This document shows, in pieces, positions 35,637 through 45,079 of a stretch of 64,000 bases of DNA (its first letter is position 1; the number at the start of each line of letters is the position of its first letter). A model generated the notes under the pieces. That model was not told the DNA's origin and did not search any database. It worked only from the letters and a program-made list of their open reading frames with translations. Source of the stretch: Paludibacteraceae bacterium. Its GTDB lineage: Bacteria; Bacteroidota; Bacteroidia; Bacteroidales; Paludibacteraceae. The stretch spans positions 43,742-107,741 of the forward strand of contig JAGCWQ010000121.1 in assembly GCA_017961765.1 (NCBI GenBank). The letters are read 5' to 3'. The position numbers were made by a program, and so were the translations under genes.

Positions 35637-37715
35637 ATGAAAGCAATTAGACTTTTCGTCCTATTGCTCTGTCCTGCTGTATATACCCATGCACAGATGA
35701 GCGAGCCAACGACAGTGCTTGACACATGCGACCATTTGGACGAAGTGGTCGTGACAGGTGTCACCGGCAACACACGCATAAGAGAAATCGCAACGCCAGT
35801 CAGCGTAATATCCAACGTGGCTCTTCAAAGCCACCAATCAACCAATATCATAGATGCCATCAGCCACCAACCAGGTGTCAACCAAGTAACGACAGGTAGC
35901 GGCATCTCCAAGCCCGTGATACGAGGCCTTAGCTACAACCGCATCCTCGTGGTCAACAACGGCATACGTCAAGAGGGTCAACAGTGGGGAGACGAACATG
36001 GCATCGAGATAGACGGCAACTCGGTCAACTCCGTCGAGATTCTGAAAGGCCCAGCCTCCCTCATGTACGGTTCCGATGCCATGGCGGGTGTCATCATCAT
36101 GCACGAGGCTCCCGTGATGCCTTCGGGAAGCATGTATGCCGAAGCGGGTTCCGAATACCAGACCAACAACGGACTATTCGGCTATACGCTCAACTTCAAA
36201 GGGAACCAACACGATTTCACATGGGATTGGCGTTGGAGCCAAAAACTGGCCCACGACTACCATGCGCCTGAAGACGGCTATGTTCCCAACAGCGCTTTCC
36301 GAGAACGAGCATTGAACGGAGCTCTCGGAGTGATAAAGAACTGGGGCTACTCCCGTCTCCACGTCAGTTTCTACCAATTGACGCCAGGCATGGTTGAGGT
36401 AGAAGATGAATACGAGGAAGGAGGCAAAGACTACAAAATCGACGCTCCGTTCCAAGAGGTCAAGCACTACAAGGCAGTCCTCAACAACTACTTCGGCATC
36501 GGAGACGGCTATTTAAAAGCGATAGCAGGCTACCAACAAAACCGCAGGCAAGAGTTTGAGGAGGAAGACGAATGCGGACTTGATTTCCGCCTGCACACCG
36601 TCAACTACGACCTCCGCTACGTATTGCCGGAATGGAACAAGTTCAACACCAACATTGGAATCGGTGGAATGTACCAAAAGTCAGAAAATCTAGGAGAAGA
36701 GTTTCTGATTCCAGCCTACCACCTTTTCGACTTTGGTGTGTTTGCCACGGCTTCACGCTCCTTCCTCGATCGGTTGCACGTGAGCGGAGGCCTCCGCTAC
36801 GACCACCGCAACCTCCACAGTCTCTCTCTGGAAGAGGAAGGAGAAGAGCGTTTCTCCGACTTCCACCGGAAATTCGGTGATTTCTCCGGAAGTTTAGGAG
36901 CCATCTACAACCTCAGCCAACGCCTCGACTTGAAGGCCAATATCTCCCACGGATTCCGCGCACCCAACATGAGCGAATTAGGGAGCAACGGCGAACACGA
37001 AGGAACCTTCCGCTACGAGTTGGGCAACCAAGATTTGAACCCGGAACATAGCTGGCAATTCGACCTCGGATTAGATTATGCAGGCAGCATCCTCTCCTAC
37101 AGCCTTGCCCTCTTTGCGAACCGAATCAACGACTACATCTATATCCAACGGGCAGAGGGTGAAATGGACGGGACACCTCTTTACCAATTCTCTGCCGGCG
37201 ATGCACGCATCCTAGGCGGAGAGGCACGTGTCATCCTCCACCTGCTCCACCACCTACACTTCGAGAACTGTTACTCCTACGTGAACGCACAGCAGCTTCA
37301 TGCGGAAAGGGATTCCAAATATCTACCTTTCACTCCGGCTCCACGTTGGCTATCCTCCCTTCACTACGACATTCCGTTCCGTTCCAAAATCATCAGAGGA
37401 GCCTATGCCGAAGTGGAAAGCGACATGAATTTCAAACAGACGCACATCTTAGAGGCAAACGACACGGAGACTCCGACATCCAGCTACACCTTGCTGAACT
37501 TTGGCATTGGAACAAACATCCACTTGGCCAACGGCCGCAAACTATGCTCCGTCGGGCTCTCGGCCACCAACCTATTGGACAAAGCCTACCAGTCGCATCT
37601 GAGTCGATTGAAATATGCCGAGACCTATCCACTCACGGGTCGTCACGGCATCAACAACATGGGCCGAAACTTTGGCATCAAAGTGATGTTCCCTATTGTT
37701 ATGGGCGAAAACTAA
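35637..37715 (+). CDS. TonB-dependent receptor, ZnuD-like (putative zinc/metal receptor)
   Basis: This 692-residue outer-membrane receptor has a signal peptide that ends near YTHAQM, a TonB-box-like LDEVVVTG segment, a plug domain (~45-165) and a 22-strand-type barrel. The plug segment RQEGQQWGDEHGIEIDGNSV is characteristic of the ZnuD-like group of zinc receptors. It lacks the CarboxypepD_reg domain and any SusD partner. The preceding His/Cys-rich membrane protein fits metal uptake. Zinc is the best guess, copper or heme are alternatives. A GAAA-loop terminator follows the stop. Confidence 0.82.
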   Translation: MKAIRLFVLLLCPAVYTHAQMSEPTTVLDTCDHLDEVVVTGVTGNTRIREIATPVSVISNVALQSHQSTNIIDAISHQPGVNQVTTGSGISKPVIRGLSYNRILVVNNGIRQEGQQWGDEHGIEIDGNSVNSVEILKGPASLMYGSDAMAGVIIMHEAPVMPSGSMYAEAGSEYQTNNGLFGYTLNFKGNQHDFTWDWRWSQKLAHDYHAPEDGYVPNSAFRERALNGALGVIKNWGYSRLHVSFYQLTPGMVEVEDEYEEGGKDYKIDAPFQEVKHYKAVLNNYFGIGDGYLKAIAGYQQNRRQEFEEEDECGLDFRLHTVNYDLRYVLPEWNKFNTNIGIGGMYQKSENLGEEFLIPAYHLFDFGVFATASRSFLDRLHVSGGLRYDHRNLHSLSLEEEGEERFSDFHRKFGDFSGSLGAIYNLSQRLDLKANISHGFRAPNMSELGSNGEHEGTFRYELGNQDLNPEHSWQFDLGLDYAGSILSYSLALFANRINDYIYIQRAEGEMDGTPLYQFSAGDARILGGEARVILHLLHHLHFENCYSYVNAQQLHAERDSKYLPFTPAPRWLSSLHYDIPFRSKIIRGAYAEVESDMNFKQTHILEANDTETPTSSYTLLNFGIGTNIHLANGRKLCSVGLSATNLLDKAYQSHLSRLKYAETYPLTGRHGINNMGRNFGIKVMFPIVMGEN

Positions 37716-37736
37716 ACAGGACCGACAAATAAGCAA

Positions 37737-37775
37737 AAGACCATCAACGGGAAACCGCTGGTGGTCTTTTTTTTT
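37737..37775 (+). terminator. terminator after the ZnuD-like receptor
   Basis: A 14-position stem (37737-37750 with 37755-37768, one mismatch) is capped by a GAAA tetraloop and followed by a long T run. Confidence 0.9.
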
Positions 37776-37816
37776 GTTAAAATGGTTGAAAGTCATACAA
37801 AAATCCTAAATATTCG

Positions 37817-37824
37817 TATATTTG
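37817..37824 (+). promoter_or_regulatory. GH9 gene promoter -7 element
   Basis: TATATTTG matches TAnnTTTG and lies 78 bases before the ATG at 37903. Confidence 0.5.
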
Positions 37825-37902
37825 CAAACCTTTCATTTGCAAAAGTGAGGGAAGTATAAATGTTTTTTTAATGTTGATATTCATGACAAACACAATTCAA
37901 AG

Positions 37903-39750
37903 ATGGTAAAATTAAAGTATTCTGTATTGGGTTCCTTGGTCAGTGTTTTCTGTTGTAACACATTTGCTCAGAACGAACCAGCATTCGACAAGGAACAGTA
38001 TCAAAAGGCGTTGTGGATGACCACACGCTTCTATGGTGCCCAGCGTATGGGCGAAGGCGTCAATTGGCTCGTCGAGACACACGAGGCCAACAACGTATCC
38101 GCTAACATCAATTTCGACCGAAGCAAATTCGTGCAAGGAAAATCCTTTCTGAAGGATTATGACGGAGACTACGACCTGCGCGGAGGATGGGCTGATTGTG
38201 GAGACTTTGTGCTCTTCGGACAAACATTCTTCTACTCTGCTTACATGTTGGTGCTAGGTTATAACGCCTTCCCCGAGGGTTATCCAGACTTCTACTCGGA
38301 AGACTACCACGGATATGTCAACTCAGACGATTACACTTGGGAAGGAAAACAAGGTGTGCCAGACGGCATTCCTGACATCTTGAACGAGGTGAAATATGCC
38401 ACAGACTTCATCTTGAAGGCTGTTCGTGACAATCGTACCTTCTACTACCAAAAGGGAGATGGAGACGTGGACCACAAGGTGTGGTGCACCTCAACGGTCA
38501 AATCAGCTCTCCCAAAAAGTTTGGGAGGAGAAGCAGACGGTTCCCGTATGATCTTGAAAGCGACAGGAAATGCCACTGCCATGGCTTCACAAGCAGCATC
38601 CGCACTTGCCGCAATGGCGCGCGCATACGCTAAATACGATGCGGATTACGCTGCCGCCTGCATAGAGAAGGCTAAGGTAGCCTGCGAATTCGTGGAAAAC
38701 ACCCAAAAGGGAACCACCAAGGCTACATATTATCCAGTAGAAAACCGCTACATTCACGACATGGTCTCCATGTACGTGGAACTCTACAAGACGACTAAAG
38801 ATCCTGAGTACTTAAAAAAGGCAGAGGAGAATTGTTCCTGGATGGATAATGAGAAGTCGTACAACTACAACTATAGTCTTTGCTACGACCATAGAGAAGA
38901 CCTCGCAGCCTACAATATGGCATCCCTTGGCGATGAATCATCTTACGGGGGAAAAGCGCTCGAAGTCTTGAAATTCTATGCGACCACCATGTACATTCCT
39001 AATTCCGGCTACTTCTTGAACAAACTACCAGGAAAGAGTTGGGGTGGCGAGCCATGGGGCGTGCTCCGTTTCCCATGTAATCAAGCTTTTGTCCGCGCAC
39101 TATACGACAAACTAACAGGCGAGGAAACTATCAGCCCGTACATCACAACCACTATAGACTATATGATGGGCCACAACGGAAAGAACTTCTCTTACATTGT
39201 GGGATTCGGAGACAAATATCCAGCCTACGCCCATCACAGAAACCTATACAGAACCGATATCAATGATTTGGAGAAAGAGACGGACAAATTGCCGAAGATA
39301 GACAACAATTACAAGTTCGCCCAATTGGGTTACCTAGTCGGAGGTTCTCGAAACGACGGAGATTACAATGACGATATCAACAATTACTCAGGTACAGAAG
39401 GTGGTATCGACTACAATGCAGGATTGGTCGGCGCCTTGGGCTACATCAACTCCAAGATGAACCCAGTTCCAGAGACAGAAACTTCAGTGGAAACGGTCAC
39501 AAAAGAGGAGATGGCCTGTGTTTTGGGTCCAAACCCAGCAGAAGACCACCTGAACATCTACTTCGGCGGAAAACCTGAGGGAAAGACGACGATAGAAGTA
39601 ATCGACATGATGGGAAGCCTCTGCATAAGCAATGCAGTTTCGGGCAAATCCATCCACACCATCAATTTGGAAGGCCTCAACAAGGGCATATACCTTGTAC
39701 GGATCATCTCAGGCAACGAGACCATCACAAAACAGTTCATCAAGAAATAA
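37903..39750 (+). CDS. secreted GH9 endoglucanase-type enzyme with T9SS sorting domain
   Basis: This 615-residue exported protein has a signal peptide that ends near CNTFAQ. A GH9 (alpha/alpha)6 catalytic domain spans ~30-520. The catalytic base pair Asp98/Asp101 lies in WADCGDF, His444 in YAHHRN, and the acid Glu499 in GTEGGIDYNAGLVGAL. No Ig-like N-terminal domain is seen. Residues ~540-615 are a T9SS type A C-terminal domain (LGPNPAEDHLNIYF ... GIYLVRIISGNETITKQF). The likely substrate is a beta-1,4-glucan such as cellulose, or glucomannan or xyloglucan. It is transcribed alone, between a -7 box and a 13-bp terminator. Confidence 0.93.
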   Translation: MVKLKYSVLGSLVSVFCCNTFAQNEPAFDKEQYQKALWMTTRFYGAQRMGEGVNWLVETHEANNVSANINFDRSKFVQGKSFLKDYDGDYDLRGGWADCGDFVLFGQTFFYSAYMLVLGYNAFPEGYPDFYSEDYHGYVNSDDYTWEGKQGVPDGIPDILNEVKYATDFILKAVRDNRTFYYQKGDGDVDHKVWCTSTVKSALPKSLGGEADGSRMILKATGNATAMASQAASALAAMARAYAKYDADYAAACIEKAKVACEFVENTQKGTTKATYYPVENRYIHDMVSMYVELYKTTKDPEYLKKAEENCSWMDNEKSYNYNYSLCYDHREDLAAYNMASLGDESSYGGKALEVLKFYATTMYIPNSGYFLNKLPGKSWGGEPWGVLRFPCNQAFVRALYDKLTGEETISPYITTTIDYMMGHNGKNFSYIVGFGDKYPAYAHHRNLYRTDINDLEKETDKLPKIDNNYKFAQLGYLVGGSRNDGDYNDDINNYSGTEGGIDYNAGLVGALGYINSKMNPVPETETSVETVTKEEMACVLGPNPAEDHLNIYFGGKPEGKTTIEVIDMMGSLCISNAVSGKSIHTINLEGLNKGIYLVRIISGNETITKQFIKK

Positions 39751-39771
39751 GGCTTATTGTCTAATAAATGA

Positions 39772-39810
39772 CAAGGGAGGCATTGGAAAATGTCTCCCTT
39801 GCTTTTTTAT
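39772..39810 (+). terminator. terminator after the GH9 gene
   Basis: Thirteen pairs form between 39772-39784 and 39789-39801 across a GGAA loop (one G-T), followed by a T run. Confidence 0.9.
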
Positions 39811-39821
39811 GACTTCGACGA

Positions 39822-40057
39822 TGCGTCACCCCAGTCATGTGAACATATGTTAGTTTGTTTTGAATCAGGAATCTGCATCTCTTTGGCTGAAAGCCAACCC
39901 CACTAGTAACCGGGTACGGAGTGCCCGGTAGGCATGGTAGGCGACCACGTGGCTGGAAGCCACCCCTAATACAGGTAGGATACGAAGGCTTCCAGCCTAT
40001 AAGAAACCGAAATTCTTTTCAATCTCTGCATCTCTCTAAATTGATTTGGGTGACGCA
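39822..40057. repeat. hairpin-rich element bounded by 10-base inverted repeats
   Basis: TGCGTCACCC (39822-39831) and GGGTGACGCA (40048-40057) are perfect inverted copies. Inside are four compact hairpins: TTGGCT-GAA-AGCCAA (39883-39897); a 9-bp stem with GGA loop (39909-39929); GTGGCT-GGA-AGCCAC (39949-39963); and AGGCT-TCC-AGCCT (39986-39998, which has the GGA loop on the minus strand). No protein is encoded. It looks like a REP/MITE-type element or a decayed remnant. The stretch 39751-40136 has no gene. Confidence 0.5.
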
Positions 40058-40079
40058 ATGATGGGGTCAATAAACAATT

Positions 40080-40110
40080 CGGCAGGGGCAAGCCTTAGCC
40101 ACCCCTGCCG
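40080..40110 (-). terminator. hairpin, probable terminator for the minus-strand lipoprotein gene
   Basis: CGGCAGGGG (40080-40088) pairs with CCCCTGCCG (40102-40110), 27 bases beyond the lipoprotein stop. The following minus-strand bases are only moderately T-rich. Confidence 0.5.
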
Positions 40111-40136
40111 AACCTTTGAAATGAAATAGAAACAAA

Positions 40137-40650
40137 TTATCTTACCGCCTCCTCATAAGATGGCACCATGTCCATGTTGCGCATTATCTCGGTTGGAGGG
40201 TAAGGAACTTTGGCATCCAAAAGTCGGATGTCGTCACCAGAAAGATGGTAAATCTGTTTGAATTGACAAGAATGTTCCAACTCTTCCCATGTTTTTCCTT
40301 CATACTCTTCCTTGTCCAATATAAAAAGGGATAGCGTGTCAACAGAAGACCAATAAGCATTAGGTCCCTCATCTGATGAAATATGAAGGCAATGCTCACT
40401 TGTGTTAGAAAGTATTTTTGTCACTTTAACATAATAAAAAGAAGAGTCCTCTGTCAAATGCAATTGACTCTGACGATTGTACTCAGAATGAGAATCATAC
40501 TCATATAAAACATACACATCCGAAGGAGAAAGATTATTCAACATCACTCCATTTTCCTCATCATCACCTAACCACTTATGACAAGAAGGCAAAGTCACGA
40601 CAAAAACACCAAAGGCCAACAATAGCAATAAATTTCTTATTTTTTTTCAT
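40137..40650 (-). CDS. putative lipoprotein, unknown function, with a one-base frameshift in an A8 tract
   Basis: The natural ATG is at 40650 and is followed by eight A residues (plus strand T run 40640-40647). As written, this frame stops after 24 codons. Deleting one A joins it to the main frame and gives MKKIRNLLLLLAFGVFVVTL followed by PSC, a textbook lipoprotein signal with Cys23. The only in-frame alternative is a TTG at 40628, which lacks the basic n-region. The mature part (~150 residues) is acidic and strand-rich (VYVLYEYDSHSEYN, DTLSLFILDKEEYEGKTWEE) and matches no family I know. The gene may be phase-variable, expressed through slippage, or a pseudogene; a sequencing error is also possible. 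Confidence 0.6.
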
Positions 40651-40753
40651 AACTTTCATTTTGATGTAGGATAATTCATTTCTATATCATTTGTCCATAC
40701 CTGATCCCCATATTTTGGGGTAAAGTGCCTCTTACCATAAAACACACCCTCGT

Positions 40754-41701
40754 TCAATGAATGAAAGGCCAAAACAAGATCTCAAGCACACCCCACCAAA
40801 CATCGGAAAGACGGTCAGAAAACCGAGTAAGAAAGCTATCGCCAAAAGCATCCCGATCCACCTTCACTTTCCTACCTATGGCTAGTTTCTGTTTGTCCAA
40901 CTTAGGGCATCCATCAAAAGCATTGGCCTCGATAAATTTCAAAGATGAAGGAAGGTGAACTCGCTCCAGCGATGAACAGTTTTCAAACATTTCTTCTTCG
41001 ATCGTCTCCAGCGAATCCGGCATTGTGACACTGACAAGATTTTCACAACATCTGAAAGCTCTCGCCCTCACATGCGTCACAGAAGCAGGAATATCAATAG
41101 TTTTCAGACTCACACACTCCGAAAAAGCCCAATATCCAATGTATTCCAACGCACTCGGAAAGGTGACACGTTCCAAGGCTTTACATTGTGAAAACGCACC
41201 ATTTTTTATCGAAGAGAGCGAATCAGGAAAAGTCACTTCCTTCAAAGAGACACACGACTCGAACGCCTCCCACGCAATAGAATTCAACCCCTTTGAAAGT
41301 TGCACACGCTTCAACTCCAAACACTTCGAGAAAGCGCACTTACCCAAATATCTTACCGAATTGGGCATTACGACCTCCTCAATTCTCGAATTAGCAAAAG
41401 CATACTCACCAATAGAGTCTAACCCCTCCGAAAAGAGCACCTCTTTCAATGAGCTACAGTCACGAAAGGCATAATTGTCAATTTTCCGCAAAGAAGAAGG
41501 AAAGGTTACTTTCTTTATAGAATGTTTATCCAAGCCCCAAAAATCCAAAGAATCGAACTCCGTCACCCCCTCTTGGATCATCAAGGTGGAGTCTTTCAAA
41601 ACATACTTGAGTTCGTCAGCCCGGACAGTAGTGATAACAAACCATAGGAAGGCAAGGAGCAAAGAAACGACGACTGGAATTCTGTTGAACTGCATAGGCA
41701 T
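40754..41701 (-). CDS. BspA-like leucine-rich repeat protein (LRR_5), exported
   Basis: This 315-residue protein has a signal peptide that ends near VRADE. About nine LRR_5 repeats of ~23 residues follow (SLKEVTFPDSLSSIKNGAFS, ALERVTFPSALEYIGYWAFS, and similar). This BspA/Treponema type of LRR is common in surface proteins of gut and oral bacteria and mediates binding. No T9SS tail, lipobox or C-terminal anchor is seen; the C-terminus is a short hydrophobic VWWGVLEILFWPFIH segment. It lies upstream of the frameshifted lipoprotein on the same strand. The ligand is unknown. Confidence 0.88.
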   Translation of the reverse strand: MPMQFNRIPVVVSLLLAFLWFVITTVRADELKYVLKDSTLMIQEGVTEFDSLDFWGLDKHSIKKVTFPSSLRKIDNYAFRDCSSLKEVLFSEGLDSIGEYAFANSRIEEVVMPNSVRYLGKCAFSKCLELKRVQLSKGLNSIAWEAFESCVSLKEVTFPDSLSSIKNGAFSQCKALERVTFPSALEYIGYWAFSECVSLKTIDIPASVTHVRARAFRCCENLVSVTMPDSLETIEEEMFENCSSLERVHLPSSLKFIEANAFDGCPKLDKQKLAIGRKVKVDRDAFGDSFLTRFSDRLSDVWWGVLEILFWPFIH

Positions 41702-41713
41702 ATAAATGAAAGA

Positions 41714-41747
41714 AGAGGGGCGTAATCAAATCTGATGCACCCCCTCT
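41714..41747 (-). terminator. terminator at the end of the dcw operon
   Basis: AGAGGGG (41714-41720) pairs with CCCCTCT (41741-41747). Read on the minus strand, a T-rich tract follows. It lies 31 bases beyond the stop of the YqeY-like gene and may also act on the plus strand. Confidence 0.65.
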
Positions 41748-41777
41748 ATTCAAAAATCGACAAAGTAATTATTCACA

Positions 41778-42227
41778 TTAAGCAAGCAAAGACTTCACCT
41801 TTTCGGAGATAGCCTTACCATCGGCACGGCCTGCCAACTTCTTGGAAGCCACACCCATCACTTTACCCATCTCCTTGGCGGAAGTGGCGCCCACCTCGGC
41901 AATGATGGCCTTCACCTCGGCTGTCAACTCCTCGTCCGTCATCTGCTTAGGCAGATACTTCTCGATGACAGCCAACTCAGCTAACTCATTCTCGGCCAAG
42001 TCTGGACGATTTTGTTGCGTAAAAATATCTGCGGAGTCCTTACGTTGCTTCACCATCTTTTGGATGATCTTAACAGCCTGTTCATCCGACAATTCACCGT
42101 CGTTTCCCGTAGCCGTCTTGGCCTCCAAAAACTCCTTTTTGACGCCACGCAAAGCTTCCAATCTCACTTTATCCTTAGCAAGCATAGCCTGCTTAATATC
42201 TTCACTGATTTGATCAAACAATGCCAT
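41778..42227 (-). CDS. GatB/YqeY domain-containing protein
   Basis: This 149-residue cytoplasmic protein consists of the YqeY domain (similar to the tRNA-binding tail of GatB/GatE). It starts ALFDQISEDIKQAMLAKDKV and ends with the KEMGKVMGVASKKLAGRADGK helix-turn typical of the family. The ATG at 42227 was preferred to a TTG at 42236. The molecular role is unproven; a link to tRNA or amidotransferases is suggested by homology. It follows ftsZ by 22 bases, as in other Bacteroidetes dcw clusters. Confidence 0.92.
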   Translation of the reverse strand: MALFDQISEDIKQAMLAKDKVRLEALRGVKKEFLEAKTATGNDGELSDEQAVKIIQKMVKQRKDSADIFTQQNRPDLAENELAELAVIEKYLPKQMTDEELTAEVKAIIAEVGATSAKEMGKVMGVASKKLAGRADGKAISEKVKSLLA

Positions 42228-42249
42228 ATTATTCAAATTTAATTTTCTA

Positions 42250-43614
42250 TCAATCTACGTTATTATGAAGATAACTATTCGTATCCTTTATCTCTACCGA
42301 ATCCCCATCGTTGCTCAATGAGAAGTTGGAGACTTCTCCATCGAAGAGGGGTTTGGTTGCCATATTCGCCTTCTTACGCATATAGGCTGGCTGCGATTCG
42401 TAGGAATCGAAGAGATCGTCGGAGCCATCCAACGTGATAACCCGCCTTGGTTTCTGCTCCACCACTTCGGGAGCAGGAGCGACCTCCACTGGAGCTGGTT
42501 CTGGCTCTGGCTTTTGCCTAGAACGGTTGGTTGTAGCACTTCCGTAATAGTCGGACAAGTTGACTCTCACAGGTTCCACTTCCTTCTTAGGTTCTGGTTG
42601 CGGAATGAATCTAGCAGCCGTCTCCTCTCCATAACGCTCTGCCGTCGTCAGGTCAAAGCCAGTAGCGACGATCGTCACATTCACAGCGTCGTCCAACGTA
42701 TTATCTACCGTATATCCCCAGATTGTCTCTGTCTCATCCCTATCGATTTGGTCGTCGATGAAGTCTGTAATCGCCTGCAACTCGTTCACCAAAAGCGGAT
42801 GGGAACTACTATAGGCAATATTGAGGAGAATATTTTTCGCACCCTCCAAGTTTGTCCGTTGAAGGAGTGGTGAATGCAATGCAGCCTCTATCGCATCTAC
42901 CGCACGATGGTCGCCAGTACAACGGGCAGAACCCATCACGGCATCGCCGCTATCTTTCATGACGGTCTTGACATCCTCCAAGTCGACATTGACCGTTCCA
43001 TGGACTGTAATCAACTCAGCAATACCCTTGGCCGCAATGGTCAGGACATCGTCCGCTTTTCCGAAGGCATCCTCAAGGCTACTCTCGGAATACAAGCTAT
43101 TGATACGCTCCGTGTTGACAACCAAGATGGCATCAACATGCTTACGCATCTCCTCAACACCGGCGATAGCTTGCTGCACACGTCGCCTTCCCTCAAACAA
43201 GAACGGGATGGTTACAATGGCTATGGTCAAAATACCCATATCCTTGGCAGTCTGAGCGATGATTGGAGCGGCACCTGTACCCGTACCACCTCCCATGCCG
43301 GCTGTGATAAACACCATCTCTGTCGATTGTGACAAAATCTCCCGAATCTTCTCCAACGACTCTTTGGCAGCGGCAGCACCGTTCTCTGGCTTGTTTCCCG
43401 CACCGAGTCCCTTCTCACCCAGCTGGACCTTAATAGGAACTGGAGATTTATCCAAGGCCATCTTATCCGTATTGCAGATGACGAAATCCACGTCACAGAT
43501 GCCTTGATTGAACATGTGGTTCACTGCGTTACCACCGCCCCCTCCGACTCCAATCACCTTGATGATCGGGGTGTTCTCCGGGGTGTTCCCAAAATCGATT
43601 TTAACTTCTTCCAT
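42250..43614 (-). CDS. ftsZ: cell division protein FtsZ
   Basis: This 454-residue tubulin-like GTPase forms the division ring. The signature loop GGGTGTG is at residues 108-114, NAVNHM and the T7-type region are intact, and a long acidic, Pro/Glu-rich linker runs from ~325. The PAYMRKK block, which resembles the conserved C-terminal peptide for FtsA/ZipA-type partners, lies ~45 residues before the end; a further NSYLHNNVD tail follows. It lies 85 bases after ftsA, in the last part of the dcw cluster. Confidence 0.98.
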   Translation of the reverse strand: MEEVKIDFGNTPENTPIIKVIGVGGGGGNAVNHMFNQGICDVDFVICNTDKMALDKSPVPIKVQLGEKGLGAGNKPENGAAAAKESLEKIREILSQSTEMVFITAGMGGGTGTGAAPIIAQTAKDMGILTIAIVTIPFLFEGRRRVQQAIAGVEEMRKHVDAILVVNTERINSLYSESSLEDAFGKADDVLTIAAKGIAELITVHGTVNVDLEDVKTVMKDSGDAVMGSARCTGDHRAVDAIEAALHSPLLQRTNLEGAKNILLNIAYSSSHPLLVNELQAITDFIDDQIDRDETETIWGYTVDNTLDDAVNVTIVATGFDLTTAERYGEETAARFIPQPEPKKEVEPVRVNLSDYYGSATTNRSRQKPEPEPAPVEVAPAPEVVEQKPRRVITLDGSDDLFDSYESQPAYMRKKANMATKPLFDGEVSNFSLSNDGDSVEIKDTNSYLHNNVD

Positions 43615-43699
43615 AAGCCTATATCTTTCTATTTTTATTTTCCTATTTTTTGGAAAGGCTTCCGACGCATGGGGTCGCCTCTAATATCCTAAAAGTGGA

Positions 43700-45055
43700 C
43701 TACCTATCCTGTTCCCCATCGTAATAAACGCTGTCAGCCAGTCCGACTATCGTACCTTTAATCCGGCTGAACAAGCTTGGTCCTTTTTGCTTCTCCGTTT
43801 TAGATGGTCGAGTTCCCGCTGTCACTTTTTTCTCTTCCATTGTTAAGTTCGTGACATCCTCCACACAGGTTCCTTCCGTCATCTCCAACAAGCCAAACAT
43901 CTGGGCGAACTCAGGATTGGAAGCATAATTAGCATCACAAAGGACATGACCATAGTTGGGTTTTCCAATCCGGACATCCACTCCCGTACGCAATACCATC
44001 TTCTCCTGCAAATCCTGAAGTTTGGAGGCATTACCCGTCAATACGATTTCATTGATATGACATAAGGCATGAACCGACTCCAAATGCTGCCATATAGAAT
44101 CGATTATCTCATCCATACGGGATTCGATCACCTCAGACAAGAAACGGGAATTAACGGTAATGTTACCAATACCGAAGTCAAAATCCTCCGTCCTATCCGG
44201 CAAAGTAGAACCATACTTCACCTTCAAACGTTCCGCCATTTCTTCCGGAAGTTTCAGTGATGCAATGTCACTAGTGATGACCTTTCCACCAAACGGAGCC
44301 ACCAACAAATTACGGAGCACGCCCTTGTCATAGACAGCAACCGATGTAGTACCTCCACCAAAATCGAAGAGGGCACATCCCGTATTCTTCTCTTCCTGCG
44401 ACAAGACAGAGAGAGCTGAAGCCTCGATGGATAGAGGCGAGCCCGCCATCTTATATCCTGCCCTCTCGATGCAGGTCTCCAAGTTTTTACGCAAGGAGAC
44501 ATCGCCCGATACAATTTTATAACGACCTGATATTCTATTAGCCAGACAACCAATCGGATTAAGTTCATCCTCATCGTCAATGGAAAACTCCTGAGGGACA
44601 ATCTTCAAAATCTCGGAATCGATCATCTTGATTCCTTTTGCCTCCTCGTAGAGTGACTCCATCAACTCCATCGTCACCTCCTTTTGGTCCGATCCTAGGC
44701 TGCGAAGAACTTGATTTTCCGTCGTTTTAATAGATTTGCCATTCAATCCAACACAGACTTTCCGAATCTTGAGTTTGATTCGATCATCCGCTTCCCGCTC
44801 CTCGTTGAAAAGTTTGTTCAACTGGTTTTCCAATTTTAGGAGAAGATTCTTTACCACGAAAGCCGACGTCGCCAAATTATAGACACGCCCACGCTTCACG
44901 CCTTGGGAAGCATCCGAAACATAGCATAGTAGCTCTACACAATCCCGACCTTCTCCATCTTTGCAACGAACACCGGCAGCAGCCCTGAATCTGGACGAAC
45001 CCAAATCCATCACCACAACCAGGTCGTCAACTGAAATGTCATTCAAATCCGTCAT
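43700..45055 (-). CDS. ftsA: cell division protein FtsA
   Basis: This 451-residue actin-like ATPase tethers FtsZ to the membrane. Phosphate-binding blocks are VVMDLGSSRFRAAAG and GCALFDFGGGTTSVAVYD; SHS2-type (1C) sequence lies between. The C-terminus has a basic, partly amphipathic SLFSRIKGTIVGLADSVYY segment, a plausible membrane-targeting helix. It follows ftsQ by 24 bases. Confidence 0.96.
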   Translation of the reverse strand: MTDLNDISVDDLVVVMDLGSSRFRAAAGVRCKDGEGRDCVELLCYVSDASQGVKRGRVYNLATSAFVVKNLLLKLENQLNKLFNEEREADDRIKLKIRKVCVGLNGKSIKTTENQVLRSLGSDQKEVTMELMESLYEEAKGIKMIDSEILKIVPQEFSIDDEDELNPIGCLANRISGRYKIVSGDVSLRKNLETCIERAGYKMAGSPLSIEASALSVLSQEEKNTGCALFDFGGGTTSVAVYDKGVLRNLLVAPFGGKVITSDIASLKLPEEMAERLKVKYGSTLPDRTEDFDFGIGNITVNSRFLSEVIESRMDEIIDSIWQHLESVHALCHINEIVLTGNASKLQDLQEKMVLRTGVDVRIGKPNYGHVLCDANYASNPEFAQMFGLLEMTEGTCVEDVTNLTMEEKKVTAGTRPSKTEKQKGPSLFSRIKGTIVGLADSVYYDGEQDR

Positions 45056-45079
45056 ATATATATCTTTTTATTTTTTTCT

